Assembly: GCA_965262785.1 (NCBI GenBank)
Contig: OZ253559.1
Coordinates: 3,596,001-3,660,000, forward strand
DNA: 64,000 nucleotides
Direction of reading: 5' to 3'
DNA from: G965218495 sp965262785
Lineage (GTDB): Bacteria > Bacteroidota > Rhodothermia > Rhodothermales > Bin80
In this document: positions 63,311-64,000 of the stretch, in pieces
Position numbering within the stretch: the stretch's first letter is position 1
Layout: every line of letters begins with the position of its first letter
The notes under the pieces: model-generated
What the model was told of the DNA's origin: nothing
Database searches by the model: none
What the model saw: only the letters and a program-made list of their open reading frames with translations
Made by a program: the position numbers and the translations under genes

Positions 63311-64000
63311 GGGCGGAGCGCATTCTTATTCGCTTGCTAGTAAAGATAGAGTACTCTGATATTAGCGGTCTCAGCTGAACGGTTAGGACGCAGAGGATGG
63401 ATTCGCGACGAAATCCAGCCTGGGAATTGACTCTAGAGTATCTCGTATTTCGCAATTTAAGTTGTGGGGAAATCACTCTTTGCTGTGGCTTGCGAAAACT
63501 TCGCCGGGAAGATTCGATGGTGAACCAATCTCGTTTGAGAAGCAGTGTTAAGCCGTACGTATCCCACCAATATGAAGTGCACCTTCTAGTGCTTGATCTC
63601 GACCTGCACACCTTGCAGAGCAGCCATAATTGGGCGTGCAACGAGTTCGAGCCCGGCGAATCCGATGCTGGCATGCAGCGTATTGGTGGTTCAGAGTTGG
63701 CCCAAGCGCTCTGCAACTCGCGGACCGCAGGGCTGCTTCTGTGTGGAAAACCAACCAAATCAGAGATGACTAGACGCAAGACACACATCCGAAAGGATCT
63801 CTCGGGCGGGTTCGCGTCGAAACTGTGCACGTGGGAGCGCCTTGGCACGCCTGTATTTGGTGTCTGAGGATCGAATTTCCTGCCTGACGGGTTTGAGGCG
63901 GAACAAGCCTGCATTCTTGATGGAATCACTGCAGTCACCCCAGCTTGTCCCTGCGTACAACAAGCCGGATACGCCGGGAATCTGGATGAATTTTGACAAT
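63311..64000. other. Region to the right edge without a recognised gene
   Basis: Several short frames on both strands show no family motif and alternate between frames, as degenerate or non-coding DNA would. The first part should carry the gltA promoter. A gene that enters from beyond the edge cannot be excluded. Confidence 0.35.

Noticed and set aside
1..64000. CRISPR array
   Set aside because: No regularly spaced direct repeats were seen on reading the window.

Overview
The window reads as chromosome from a moderately high-GC member of the Bacteroidota/Rhodothermota side of the tree. The evidence is SusC/RagA-type and CarboxypepD_reg-type TonB-dependent receptors, tandem rhomboid proteases, sulfatases, six-bladed propeller lipoproteins, a CcmB-C-D-E heme set with a cysteine-type CcmE, and a 418-residue citrate synthase. 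A Rhodothermales-like or Balneolales-like lineage fits best; this is inferred from gene content, not from a marker phylogeny.

Layout. 1-9.8 kb: the 5' part of a SusC-like receptor, then a two-gene IS256-type element whose first gene is a transposase relative that has lost all three catalytic residues, then a CarboxypepD_reg-type TonB receptor cut in two by a 2.6-kb IS4/Tn5-type element (perfect 18-bp ends, 8-bp target duplication) whose transposase carries a DruA-like (DUF4338) domain. 10-19.5 kb: an SPFH protein, a divergent MurB, ccmBCDE, a propeller lipoprotein, rsmA-mgtE and a VWA protein. 19.6-24.8 kb: a nest of mobile DNA: an IS1634-type element, then a TPR gene interrupted by an ISL3 element (8-bp target duplication) and by a group II intron without a reverse transcriptase gene. 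25.6-36.1 kb: ispG, a broken sulfatase, two rhomboids, an LpxH-like phosphoesterase, PBP1A, an SbcD nuclease and a second sulfatase with an in-frame stop. 36.9-40.2 kb: a second propeller lipoprotein and ispE. 40.2-50.6 kb: one continuous surface-polysaccharide operon (SLBB export protein, Wzz-like, Wzy-like, FkbM methyltransferase, Wzx-like, three glycosyltransferases). 50.7-53.8 kb: an IS3 relic and a compact three-gene module ending in a ComEC-like metallo-beta-lactamase-fold enzyme. 54-58 kb: a POT transporter, aspS and a pyrophosphatase-like gene. 58.0-58.6 kb: a tRNA-Lys(UUU) split by a 356-nt group I intron, then tRNA-Leu(GAG). 58.6-61.3 kb: a serine-hydrolase gene destroyed by a second IS1634-type element with loss of its middle. 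61.4-63.3 kb: a small lipoprotein and citrate synthase.

How it hangs together. Envelope biology dominates: peptidoglycan (MurB, PBP1A), lipid A (LpxH-like), isoprenoid supply (IspG, IspE), c-type cytochrome maturation and polysaccharide export. Against this, at least five accessory loci (a TonB receptor, a TPR protein, two sulfatases and a serine hydrolase) are interrupted or carry stops or frameshifts, while the core genes are intact. That points to a genome with high mobile-element activity and relaxed selection on nutrient-scavenging functions.

Most worth following up: the split tRNA-Lys, the catalytically dead transposase partner, the three-gene MBL module, the DruA-transposase fusion and the group II intron lacking an RT gene.
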